DNA of 64,000 bases from Martinezella rhizogenes (GTDB lineage: Bacteria; Pseudomonadota; Alphaproteobacteria; Rhizobiales; Rhizobiaceae): contig JAAMEZ010000036.1 of assembly GCA_013322215.1 (NCBI GenBank), positions 248,001 through 312,000 of the forward strand, written 5' to 3'. This document shows, in pieces, positions 41,335 through 48,923 of this stretch; position 1 is the stretch's first letter; every line of letters starts with the position of its first letter. The notes under the pieces were generated by a model. It did no database searches. It was given only the letters and a program-made list of their open reading frames with translations, and was not told the origin of the DNA. Both the position numbers and the translations under genes were made by a program.

Positions 41335-43056
41335 TTAGTGGCTCTCGCGCGGGATCTTGGCGCCGCGTCCTCCGACCAGGAAATCGAGATCGGCGCCGGT
41401 ATCGGCCTGCATGACCGTTCGAACGTAAAGGCCCTGATATCCGGAGGTCATTTGCGGCACCGGCTCCTTCCACGCCGCCCGCCGCCTTGCAAGCTCGTCG
41501 TCCGGCACGTCGAGAACCAATGTGCGGGCCTCGACATCGAGTGCGATAAAATCCCCTTGCTCGACGAGCGCCAGCGGACCGCCGGCGGCAGCTTCCGGCG
41601 ATATATGCAGCACTACCGTTCCATAGGCGGTGCCGCTCATCCGGCCGTCGGAAACGCGCACCATGTCGCGCACGCCTTTCTCCAGCAGTTTGCTTGGCAA
41701 AGCCATGTTGCCGACCTCAGCCATGCCGGGATAGCCGCGCGGACCGGCACCCTTCAGAACGAGAACGGAATTCTCATCGACATCAAGGTTCGGATCGTCG
41801 ATCCTGGCATGGAAGTCCTCGATATTTTCGAAGACGACAGCACGGCCGCGATGACGCATCAGATGCGGCGATGCGGCCGATGGTTTGAGCACGGCTCCAT
41901 CAGGCGCAAGATTGCCTTTGAGGACGGCAATTCCCCCGCTGTCGACGAGCGGATTTGACCGGCTGCGGATGACATCCGGATTGTGATTGACGACATCGGC
42001 AATATTTTCTCCGACACTCCCCCCCGATACCGTGAGCGCGTCGAGGTGGAGAAGATCGGCGATCTCCTTCATCACGGCGGGGATACCGCCGGCATAACAG
42101 AAATCCTCCATGAGGTATTTTCCCGACGGCATTAGGTCGACGATCGTCGGGACATCGCGGCCGAGCCTGTCCCAATCCTCCAGCGACAGGTCGACACCGA
42201 TACGCCCGGCGATGGCAAGCAGATGAACGACGGCATTGGTCGACCCACCGATCGCGCCATTGATCTTGATGGCGTTCTCAAACGCCTGCCGCGTGAGAAC
42301 CCTCGAAAGCCGCATATCCTCCTTGACCATGACGACGGCGCGGCGCCCGGTCATGCGAGCGAGGCGCGCACGCCGGGCATCCACGGCTGGCCATGCCGCA
42401 TTGGTCGGCAGGGCAACGCCGAGAGCTTCCACCATCGACGCCATGGTCGATGCCGTTCCCATCGTCATGCAGTGGCCGGGCGAGCGCGACATGGCGCTTT
42501 CCGCATCCATGAATTCCTGCCGGCTCATGGTGCCTGCCCTCACCTCCTCGGAGAATTTCCACACATCCGTGCCGGAGCCGATCGGCTTGCCGCGAAAATT
42601 GCCATTCAGCATCGGCCCACCGGAAATGACGATCGTCGGCAGATCGCAACTGGCCGCGCCCATCAGCAGCGACGGCGTGGTCTTGTCGCAGCCGGCCATC
42701 AGGATGACGCCGTCCATGGGATTGCCGCGGATCGCTTCTTCGACATCCATGGAAGCGAGGTTCCTGAAGAGCATCGCCGTCGGACGCAGGTTGGATTCGC
42801 CGCAGGAGAACACCGGAAATTCGAGCGGCAACCCGCCGGCTTCCAGGACGCCCGCCTTGATATGCGTGACGAGCTCGCGGAAATGGGCGTTGCAGGGCGT
42901 AAATTCCGAAAACGTGTTGCAAATGCCGATGACGGGGCGGCCATCGAATACATCATCGGGCAGACCGCCATTCTTCATCCACGAGCGATGGATGAAGCCA
43001 TCCTTGTCCACTCCGCCGAACCACGCCTGCGACCGACGCTTTGAATCCTTGGTCAT
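41335..43056 (-). CDS. IlvD/Edd family dehydratase, probable sugar-acid (arabonate/xylonate) dehydratase
   Basis: A 573-residue [Fe-S] dehydratase from ATG 43056. The cluster cysteines are C55, C123 (in MAGCDKTTPS) and C196 (in SPGHCMTMG); their spacing (68 and 73) matches sugar-acid dehydratases of the pentonate type. K125 after the second Cys corresponds to the carboxylated Lys that binds Mg. It would convert an aldonate to a 2-keto-3-deoxy acid, rather than act in valine synthesis, given the transporter and GntR neighbours. It is followed by an ACS transporter and divergent from a GntR gene, with a short inverted repeat between. Confidence 0.9.
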   Translation of the reverse strand: MTKDSKRRSQAWFGGVDKDGFIHRSWMKNGGLPDDVFDGRPVIGICNTFSEFTPCNAHFRELVTHIKAGVLEAGGLPLEFPVFSCGESNLRPTAMLFRNLASMDVEEAIRGNPMDGVILMAGCDKTTPSLLMGAASCDLPTIVISGGPMLNGNFRGKPIGSGTDVWKFSEEVRAGTMSRQEFMDAESAMSRSPGHCMTMGTASTMASMVEALGVALPTNAAWPAVDARRARLARMTGRRAVVMVKEDMRLSRVLTRQAFENAIKINGAIGGSTNAVVHLLAIAGRIGVDLSLEDWDRLGRDVPTIVDLMPSGKYLMEDFCYAGGIPAVMKEIADLLHLDALTVSGGSVGENIADVVNHNPDVIRSRSNPLVDSGGIAVLKGNLAPDGAVLKPSAASPHLMRHRGRAVVFENIEDFHARIDDPNLDVDENSVLVLKGAGPRGYPGMAEVGNMALPSKLLEKGVRDMVRVSDGRMSGTAYGTVVLHISPEAAAGGPLALVEQGDFIALDVEARTLVLDVPDDELARRRAAWKEPVPQMTSGYQGLYVRTVMQADTGADLDFLVGGRGAKIPRESH

Positions 43057-43066
43057 GATTGCCTCT

Positions 43067-43099
43067 TTTGTATTATGATTTATATTTTTGTTATACAAA
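43067..43099. promoter_or_regulatory. Inverted repeat in dehydratase/GntR divergent region
   Basis: TTTGTAT (43067-43073) and ATACAAA (43093-43099) flank a 19-nt A/T-rich centre, 11 bp upstream of the dehydratase start. A likely GntR/FCD operator or promoter region for the dehydratase-MFS unit; assignment inferred. Confidence 0.4.
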
Positions 43100-43181
43100 T
43101 AGACAAAGGCGGTCAAGCGCGGTTGCGCTTGTGACCACAGGCTGAAGACGCTAGACATGTCTCGATTTTTGGGAAAAGCAG

Positions 43182-43928
43182 ATGGCCGGGATGACTTCGG
43201 ATGCCGACGACGCAAGCCTCGGCACGAACAAAAGATACCATGACGCGATCGTGCATGCTTTGGGCGAGCGGATCGTCGGCGGCGGGCTTGCGGCGGGAGC
43301 TTCTGTGGGAACGGAGCAGGAGCTCTGCGACCATTTCGGGACGTCGCGTACCGTCATCCGGGAAGCCATCAAGATTCTGTCGGCCAAGGGCCTTCTCGAA
43401 AGCCGCCCGAGAAGCGGCACCAGAGTGACCGATCATTCGGAATGGCTTCTGCTTGATCCGCAGGTTCTCGCATGGAGGCTCGGCGCGGAGAACGGCAGCG
43501 AACGGGCGCGTATCGACCTCTATGAACTGCGGCAATCCTTCGAGCCGGCCGCGGCGGAGCTTGCTGCCGCGCGCGCGACACCGCAGACGCTGCAGAAAAT
43601 GAAACATGCCCTGCTTGGCATGACCCTTGCCTCGACCGCAGAAGAAAAGATCGAGCATGATCTTGCGTTTCACACCGCCATTTTGGCCGCGACGGGCAAC
43701 GCCTTCTATTTGGCATTGGGGTCGCTGATCTCGGCGGGGCTGAAACACGTCTTCAAGGCGGGACTGCAACGGACGGCAAAGGAAGACGAACGCTGGATAC
43801 GCCGTCACCAGAATGTCTATGAGGCTATTGCCGGCGCCAACGGCCCCGGCGCGGCCGAGCAGATGAAGAACCTCCTGCGCGAGGCGCTGGAGGTTCAGAA
43901 GCTGGAACTGCCGCAGTCCGAGAGTTAG
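43182..43928 (+). CDS. GntR family regulator, FCD subfamily
   Basis: A 248-residue regulator. Winged helix: VHALGERIVGGGLAAGASVG, then LCDHFGTSRTVIREAIKILS, then GLLESRPRSGTRV. FCD domain with His ligands in EHDLAFHTAILAATG and RRHQNVYEAIAGANG. The GTRVTDHSEWLLLDPQVL linker is typical of the DgoR/GalR-like sugar-acid subgroup. It is divergent from the dehydratase, convergent with the DapA-type gene (7-bp gap), and presumably represses the dehydratase-MFS unit. Confidence 0.92.
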   Translation: MAGMTSDADDASLGTNKRYHDAIVHALGERIVGGGLAAGASVGTEQELCDHFGTSRTVIREAIKILSAKGLLESRPRSGTRVTDHSEWLLLDPQVLAWRLGAENGSERARIDLYELRQSFEPAAAELAAARATPQTLQKMKHALLGMTLASTAEEKIEHDLAFHTAILAATGNAFYLALGSLISAGLKHVFKAGLQRTAKEDERWIRRHQNVYEAIAGANGPGAAEQMKNLLREALEVQKLELPQSES

Positions 43929-43935
43929 AACCAGA

Positions 43936-44838
43936 TCAGCTTCGGAAAGATCCGAGCCTCCTTGCATGCAAGGCGACGAGTTCCTCGCCGAACGGCGTCG
44001 GACGCATCGCTGGCGCCCGATCCCAAACCGTGAGCCCCGCCCGCTCCGCGAACAGCCGCTTGCCATAGCACATCAGGTGCTCGATCCCCTGCATGACGGC
44101 AACGGCGGACGGGAGCATGGCGCGATAGATTTCCTCGGCGCGAGCCTCATCCCCGGCGCGAAAGGCGTTATATGCCTTGACCGCATAATCGATGAGATCC
44201 GGAGCAAGAATATAGCCGGCGCAACCGGCCCGCAGCCCATCAAGCAATTCCAGGCCACCTCGGCCGTTGAAAACAGGTACGTCGTCGCCGATCGCCTCCA
44301 TCAGCGCCTTGACCTCGACGGCAGAGCCCTCTGCCTTCAGCACCCTTACATTGGGATGGACAGTCCGCAACGCCGCGAGATCCGGCCCTGTCAGTCCGCG
44401 CCCGAGAAAAGCAGGGGCGTTCTGGATCGCCACCGGCAGCTTCGTCGCGTCCGCGACGCGGCCAAAAAAGTCGATATATTCCTTTGCTCCAAAAGAGCCG
44501 ACCGGCGGCGGCTGGAGTATCACCCAGTCGGCACCAACCTTCTCCGCATGACGCACCTGCTCGACCTGTTCGGCAACCGACGTGCCGAAGATCGTGAAGG
44601 CAAGCGGCAGACGGCCGGCATTGTCCTCGGCCAGCCAGTCCATCACGGTCCGGCGCTCCGCAACCGTCAATTTGGAAACCTCGGTGGCGAGGCCGAGCGC
44701 CGCAAGCCCATGCACGCCTGCCGCCACACAAATCTCGGTCTGCCGCTTCATCGCCATCCTGTCGAGCTTCTCATCGCCATCGAAAAGGGCGTAGAGGATC
44801 GCGTGGATGCCATGCAGTTTCTCAGCTTCGAATGCCAT
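43936..44838 (-). CDS. DapA/DHDPS family aldolase or dehydratase
   Basis: A 300-residue class I aldolase-fold enzyme from ATG 44838. The Schiff-base Lys is K168 in VRVLKAEGS, and the family GLATEVSKL segment takes the place of GTTGESxTL. The Tyr of the catalytic triad in true DHDPS (LYNVPSRTG) is Gln here (AIQNAPAFLG, Q139). Therefore it is unlikely to be the lysine-pathway enzyme; a 2-keto-3-deoxy-sugar-acid aldolase/dehydratase or related lyase is more likely. It is 10 bp downstream of an ACS transporter, which would supply its sugar-acid-derived substrate. Confidence 0.85.
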   Translation of the reverse strand: MAFEAEKLHGIHAILYALFDGDEKLDRMAMKRQTEICVAAGVHGLAALGLATEVSKLTVAERRTVMDWLAEDNAGRLPLAFTIFGTSVAEQVEQVRHAEKVGADWVILQPPPVGSFGAKEYIDFFGRVADATKLPVAIQNAPAFLGRGLTGPDLAALRTVHPNVRVLKAEGSAVEVKALMEAIGDDVPVFNGRGGLELLDGLRAGCAGYILAPDLIDYAVKAYNAFRAGDEARAEEIYRAMLPSAVAVMQGIEHLMCYGKRLFAERAGLTVWDRAPAMRPTPFGEELVALHARRLGSFRS

Positions 44839-44848
44839 CTTGAATGCC

Positions 44849-46165
44849 TTACCGTTTTGAAAGCCGAAGGACCGGTACGCCGGTGCGGACGATTGTAATG
44901 CCGAGAAGACCACCTGCGATGAGTGCCGCAGCCACCAATGTCAGCGCGATATCATAGCTCCCGGTCGAATCCTTGATCCAGCCGATCATCGGCGGCAGGG
45001 CAAGGCCGGCGACGTTTGCAAGCGCGTTGATGAGCGCGATCGATACGGCAGCCGCAATCCCCGAGACGAATTCGGTGGTGACAGCCCAGAAGATCGGAAT
45101 AACCGCCCAGTTGAGTGCCACCGAAAGAACGAGCAGCAGATAAGCCAGGTGTGGATCGCCGGCATAGGTCGCGCCAAGCAGGCAGGCGCCTGCGAGCGTG
45201 AGCGGAAGCCCGAGATGAAAGGCACGCTCACCGGTTCGATCCGAATGCCTCCCGTTGAAGAACATCAGGATGCAGGCGGCCAGAAACGGCACCGCTGAAA
45301 GCAGGCTCACCGCCAGATTGCCGCCGCCGGACAGGTTCTTGACGATCAGAGGCATGAAAAGCGTGATGCCTATCGTCCCAAAGGCCTGAAGCAGCCAGAA
45401 GAAAGCAAGCATCCAGACGCGTGCATTGGAAAACGCAGCACTCCAGGACGCATGATGCGAGACAGGTGCCCTCTCCTCTTCGGCCGCGATTGTCTGCTCG
45501 AGGCCATCCTGCAGTTCGGCGGTGAGCCAGGCCGCGTCTCGCGGGCGATCGGGGAGAAACTTCAACACGATGAAGCCCAAGACGATGGCGGGAATGCCCT
45601 CGATCAGAAACACCCAGCGCCACCCCGACAGGCAGAGAACGCCGTGCGCATTGAGCAGCAGGCCGGAGAGCGGCAAGCCGATGACCGAGGCAAGCGCTGC
45701 GCCGATATAGAAGAAGGACATGGCGTTCGCCCTGTCGCGCGACGGATACCATTTCGCGAGATAGAAGATGATGCCCGGCGTGAAGCCGGCCTCGGCCGCT
45801 CCGAGAAGGAGGCGCATTCCATAGAGCTGATAGGCGTTGGATATGAACGCCATGCCGGCAGCAATAATGCCCCAGCTGATCATGATACGTGCAATCCAGC
45901 GGCGTGCGCCGAAGCGGGCCAGCAGCATGTTGCTCGGTATTTCGAAGACGATATAGGTCGCGAAGAATATGCCGGCCGCCAGCCCATACATCTGGCTTGT
46001 CAGGCCCAGCTCCTCATTCATTCCGAGCGCGGCGACCGAGATATTGGACCGGTCGATGTAAGCGACGAGATAAAGCAGCATCAGGAATGGCAGGATGCGC
46101 AGATTGATGCGCCGGACCGCCTCCGCATTGGTATCGAAATTCATTTCCCCCTCCGCGGCGCTCAT
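44849..46165 (-). CDS. MFS transporter, ACS family
   Basis: A 438-residue, 12-helix organic-anion transporter closely related in type to the one at 39995. Seen: RILPFLMLLYLVAYIDRSNI in helix 1, RIMISWGIIAAGMAFI, and AAVSIALINALANVAGLALP near the end. Its ATG lies 5 bp from a perfect 41-bp palindrome, part of which (GTGAGG) is its probable ribosome site. It precedes the DapA-type gene in one operon and is divergent from a GntR gene. Confidence 0.92.
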   Translation of the reverse strand: MSAAEGEMNFDTNAEAVRRINLRILPFLMLLYLVAYIDRSNISVAALGMNEELGLTSQMYGLAAGIFFATYIVFEIPSNMLLARFGARRWIARIMISWGIIAAGMAFISNAYQLYGMRLLLGAAEAGFTPGIIFYLAKWYPSRDRANAMSFFYIGAALASVIGLPLSGLLLNAHGVLCLSGWRWVFLIEGIPAIVLGFIVLKFLPDRPRDAAWLTAELQDGLEQTIAAEEERAPVSHHASWSAAFSNARVWMLAFFWLLQAFGTIGITLFMPLIVKNLSGGGNLAVSLLSAVPFLAACILMFFNGRHSDRTGERAFHLGLPLTLAGACLLGATYAGDPHLAYLLLVLSVALNWAVIPIFWAVTTEFVSGIAAAVSIALINALANVAGLALPPMIGWIKDSTGSYDIALTLVAAALIAGGLLGITIVRTGVPVLRLSKR

Positions 46166-46170
46166 CAGCG

Positions 46171-46211
46171 CCTCACAAACATCATACCTTTAACATATGA
46201 TGTTTGTGAGG
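46171..46211. promoter_or_regulatory. Perfect palindrome between ACS transporter and GntR gene
   Basis: Arms CCTCACAAACATCATA (46171-46186) and TATGATGTTTGTGAGG (46196-46211) are exact reverse complements with a 9-nt centre. It starts 5 bp before the transporter's ATG and contains its ribosome site on the minus strand. A GntR operator is likely, since FCD-type regulators bind such sites. Because the arms are long, the RNA would also fold and could hide the ribosome site. Confidence 0.7.
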
Positions 46212-46281
46212 CAACAAGCTATTTGCTTTTGTCACCGCATTCTGATTGGTCTCGTTGGCGATGGGGGTGAAGGACTGACGC

Positions 46282-46983
46282 ATGACGAAGACAAAGCCGA
46301 ACAGGACGACAGCTCTCGTGGAGGCCCTCGGCATCCGCATCGCGTCCGGACAAATCCTCCCCGGCGCCTATCTTCCCTCGGAAGGCGAACTGGAGCAGGA
46401 ATTCGGCGTCAGTCGCACGGTCGTGCGCGAGGCGGCGAAGATATTGTCAGCCAAGGGTCTCGTAACCGTCAGACAACGCACGGGCACACGGGTCGAGCCG
46501 CGTGAGCAATGGCAGTGGCTCGATGGGGAATTGATCGGATGGTTGTCGCGCGGCCGGATTTCGCACGATGAACTTATGGCTTTTGCCGAAGCCCGCCAGA
46601 TCATCGAGCCCGGAGCCGCCGCACTGGCGGCATTGCGGGCAACCGACCTGGAACGTCAGGCGATCCTCGATACCTATCGCCGCATGGAGCGGGACCAGAA
46701 GGATCCGACCGCAGCCGTCGCCGCCGACAAGGCCTTTCATATGTCGATCCTTGCCGCGACACATAATCCCGTGCTGCAGAGCCTGCGTCAGGCGATCGAA
46801 TCCATTCTCGATGCTGTTTTCCCACATACGGTCGGGGCATTCGCGGCCAATCTCGAAAACCATGCCGCAGTCGCCGAAGCGATCGCCGCTGGTGACAGTA
46901 TCGCCGCCAGACACGCCATGGAGGCCGTTCTCGACCGGACGTCGGGCTTTCTTGGACACACGCGGGAGCAGGCGAGACCATAG
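46282..46983 (+). CDS. GntR family regulator, FCD subfamily
   Basis: A 233-residue regulator. Winged helix: VEALGIRIASGQILPGAYLP, then LEQEFGVSRTVVREAAKILS, then GLVTVRQRTGTRV. FCD domain with His ligands in ADKAFHMSILAATHN and NHAAVAEAIAAGD. It is very similar in layout to the GntR at 43182 (both with the GTRV then W linker), suggesting duplicated regulators. It is divergent from the ACS transporter/DapA unit, with a perfect 41-bp palindrome between them. Confidence 0.92.
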   Translation: MTKTKPNRTTALVEALGIRIASGQILPGAYLPSEGELEQEFGVSRTVVREAAKILSAKGLVTVRQRTGTRVEPREQWQWLDGELIGWLSRGRISHDELMAFAEARQIIEPGAAALAALRATDLERQAILDTYRRMERDQKDPTAAVAADKAFHMSILAATHNPVLQSLRQAIESILDAVFPHTVGAFAANLENHAAVAEAIAAGDSIAARHAMEAVLDRTSGFLGHTREQARP

Positions 46984-47297
46984 CCGTCAGGACTCGCTCG
47001 CCAAAGCAAGGATTGCGAGGATATGGATTGACGGGGAAGGACCGGACCGCGAAAGGGGGTTCGCCCCTCGTAAACGGAACGCTCTCACGGCCGGTCCCCT
47101 ATTTCCTACAGGCCAAGCCCGCAAGAGGCGGCGCTTTTGCGCGCCCATTGCGGCAATATATTGTCTAACGCTAAAAAATAGGCAGCAAATAAAATCGCGA
47201 GATACTAGCTTTTCATTGCCGCCTCGCGCCTGGATAGTGGTGTCGAATATACTCCCTCACCACTTCTGTCGGCATTTTTCAATCCGCAAGGCACTCT
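46984..47297. other. Intergenic region with structured element
   Basis: About 310 bp downstream of the GntR gene and upstream of a GNAT gene. The only notable structure is the stem at 47039-47097. An AT-rich stretch (47155-47200) precedes the GNAT gene and probably holds its promoter. Confidence 0.5.
47039..47097. other. Candidate structured RNA or terminator
   Basis: Outer stem GGACCGG (47039-47045) / CCGGTCC (47091-47097), extended by CC/GG after a one-base bulge. Inside it is a hairpin GGGG-TTCG-CCCC (47056-47067), a UUCG-type loop. No U-tract follows. It could end the GntR transcript or be a small RNA. Confidence 0.35.
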
Positions 47298-47843
47298 ATG
47301 ATGACTGCAAGATCGATCCCTCGCTCGTCCATCGTAACAGCGCGTCTCCGCCTGCGCCCGACGTCGGCGGCCGACGCAAAACGCGCATTCGAAATTCAGA
47401 GTGATTGGACAGTGACGCGGATGCTGAGCAACGCCACCTATCCGCCTCACCAGAAGGATGTCGAGAACTGGTTTTCCAGCCACGAGCACGAATGGGCCGA
47501 AGGCTCCGCCTATCGCTTCGCTATCGAGGAAGAAGAGAGAATGATCGGCATCGTCGACGTCGATGGCATTGTCGGCAGCAAGGGCAGCCTTGGCTATTGG
47601 CTGGAAAAGCCGGCCTGGAGCAAAGGCTATGCTTTCGAGGCAGCCCATGCGCTGATCGACTTCGTCTTCCACGAGGTCGGCCTGTCCAGGCTGGAATCCG
47701 GCCACGCATCCGACAACCCCGCCTCAGGACGGGTACTGATCAAACTGGGCTTCAGCCAAGTCGGCAACAGGGAGTTTTTTTCGAGGGCACGCCGCGAAAC
47801 CATCGTCCAGTGCTACTATGTGCTTGAGCGCCAGGCGCCGTAA
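47298..47843 (+). CDS. GNAT acetyltransferase, RimJ/RimL type
   Basis: A 181-residue acetyltransferase. The RimJ/L pattern is present: the start VTARLRLRPTSAADAKRAFE, LGYWLEKPAWSKGYAFEAAH carrying the acetyl-CoA loop, and DNPASGRVLIKLGFSQVG. It may act on ribosomal or other protein N termini, or on small molecules. Monocistronic; convergent with the iaaA-type gene 47 bp away. Confidence 0.88.
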   Translation: MMTARSIPRSSIVTARLRLRPTSAADAKRAFEIQSDWTVTRMLSNATYPPHQKDVENWFSSHEHEWAEGSAYRFAIEEEERMIGIVDVDGIVGSKGSLGYWLEKPAWSKGYAFEAAHALIDFVFHEVGLSRLESGHASDNPASGRVLIKLGFSQVGNREFFSRARRETIVQCYYVLERQAP

Positions 47844-47890
47844 ATCCATAGCACGACGCGGCGCCGCGCCTTCCAGCAACCGAGTTCCCG

Positions 47891-48835
47891 TTAGAGCTCG
47901 ATTTCGTAGACCCGCTCATGCGTCGCGACGAAACCCTTGCCATCCGGCGTCACCCAGCCACGAAACATCCCAGGCGTATTGTAGGGCGCAACGGCAATGC
48001 CTTGAGCATCTATCGCCACCAGCCCGGCACCGATCTGATGCGGCGCCAGATCGTGGTTGATAAGCCCGTCCGTTGCGGTTGCGATATCCTGCTGCAGATA
48101 AGCCATGCGAGACGCGATCTCGTGTCCGACAACGTAGCGTATAAAAAATTCGCCCTTGCCCGTTCCTGAAACCGCACAGACGCCATCGCGCGCATAGGTG
48201 CCCGCACCGATGACCGGGCTATCGCCCACGCGCCCGTCAGGCTTGTTGTTGTAACCGCCTGTCGAGGTGGCGGCGGCAAGATGGCCGGCCGTATCGAGCG
48301 CCACGGCCCCAACCGTGCCATGCTTTTCGTTTTCCGTTCCTTCGGTGCCGGCAGCCGCATGGAGCTTCATCGCCTCCAGCGCCTCGACCCGCTTCTGCGT
48401 GGTAAAATAGGATTGCGGCTCCACTTGCAGCCCCTTGGCTTCGGCAAAGCGATCGGCGGCCGGGCCAGTCATGTAGACGGCGCGACCGTCCTCCATCAGC
48501 GCGCGGGCGGCCCTGATCGGATTGCGGATCGCGCGCGAGGCACTGATGGCACCCGCCTCCAGCGTTGCGCCGTCCATGATCGAGGCATCAAGCTCGTGCA
48601 CGCCGTTTTCGTTAAGCGCAGCGCCATGTCCGGCATTGAAATGCGGGCTATCCTCCATGGTCACGACAGCAGCCTCGACGGCATCAATGGCGCTGTCGCC
48701 GGCCTTCAGCCGCGCATAGCCCGCACGCAAAGCGGCAGCCAGATCACGGCGCGCACCCTCCCATTCCTCCGGCGTCATGCTGTCTTCCGGCATGACGCCG
48801 CAACCACCGTGAATAGCCAGCGCAATTTTCATCAT
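47891..48835 (-). CDS. iaaA: Isoaspartyl peptidase / L-asparaginase (Ntn hydrolase)
   Basis: A 314-residue N-terminal-nucleophile hydrolase of the plant-type asparaginase family. It is made as a precursor that cleaves itself before the catalytic Thr, here T174 in KHGTVGAVAL, to give alpha and beta chains. Other family features are the start IALAIHGGCGV, FNAGHGAALNENG (67-79) and ATSTGGYNNKPDGRVGDSPV. It removes beta-aspartyl residues from dipeptides and also splits asparagine. It is the terminal gene of the ABC/HyuA/DUF917 run (88 bp after HyuA-2), so it may process a beta-aspartyl product of that pathway. Confidence 0.93.
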   Translation of the reverse strand: MMKIALAIHGGCGVMPEDSMTPEEWEGARRDLAAALRAGYARLKAGDSAIDAVEAAVVTMEDSPHFNAGHGAALNENGVHELDASIMDGATLEAGAISASRAIRNPIRAARALMEDGRAVYMTGPAADRFAEAKGLQVEPQSYFTTQKRVEALEAMKLHAAAGTEGTENEKHGTVGAVALDTAGHLAAATSTGGYNNKPDGRVGDSPVIGAGTYARDGVCAVSGTGKGEFFIRYVVGHEIASRMAYLQQDIATATDGLINHDLAPHQIGAGLVAIDAQGIAVAPYNTPGMFRGWVTPDGKGFVATHERVYEIEL

Positions 48836-48923
48836 TTTCCACTCCGATCCGGTGATGTCACGTATCGCGTCCTATCACCGCTCCCATGCATGATGCCCGA
48901 TCGACATGATCGGGCATGCTATT

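Noticed and set aside
41335..43056. Housekeeping IlvD of branched-chain amino-acid synthesis
   Set aside because: Its transporter and GntR neighbours and pentonate-type Cys spacing favour a sugar-acid dehydratase.
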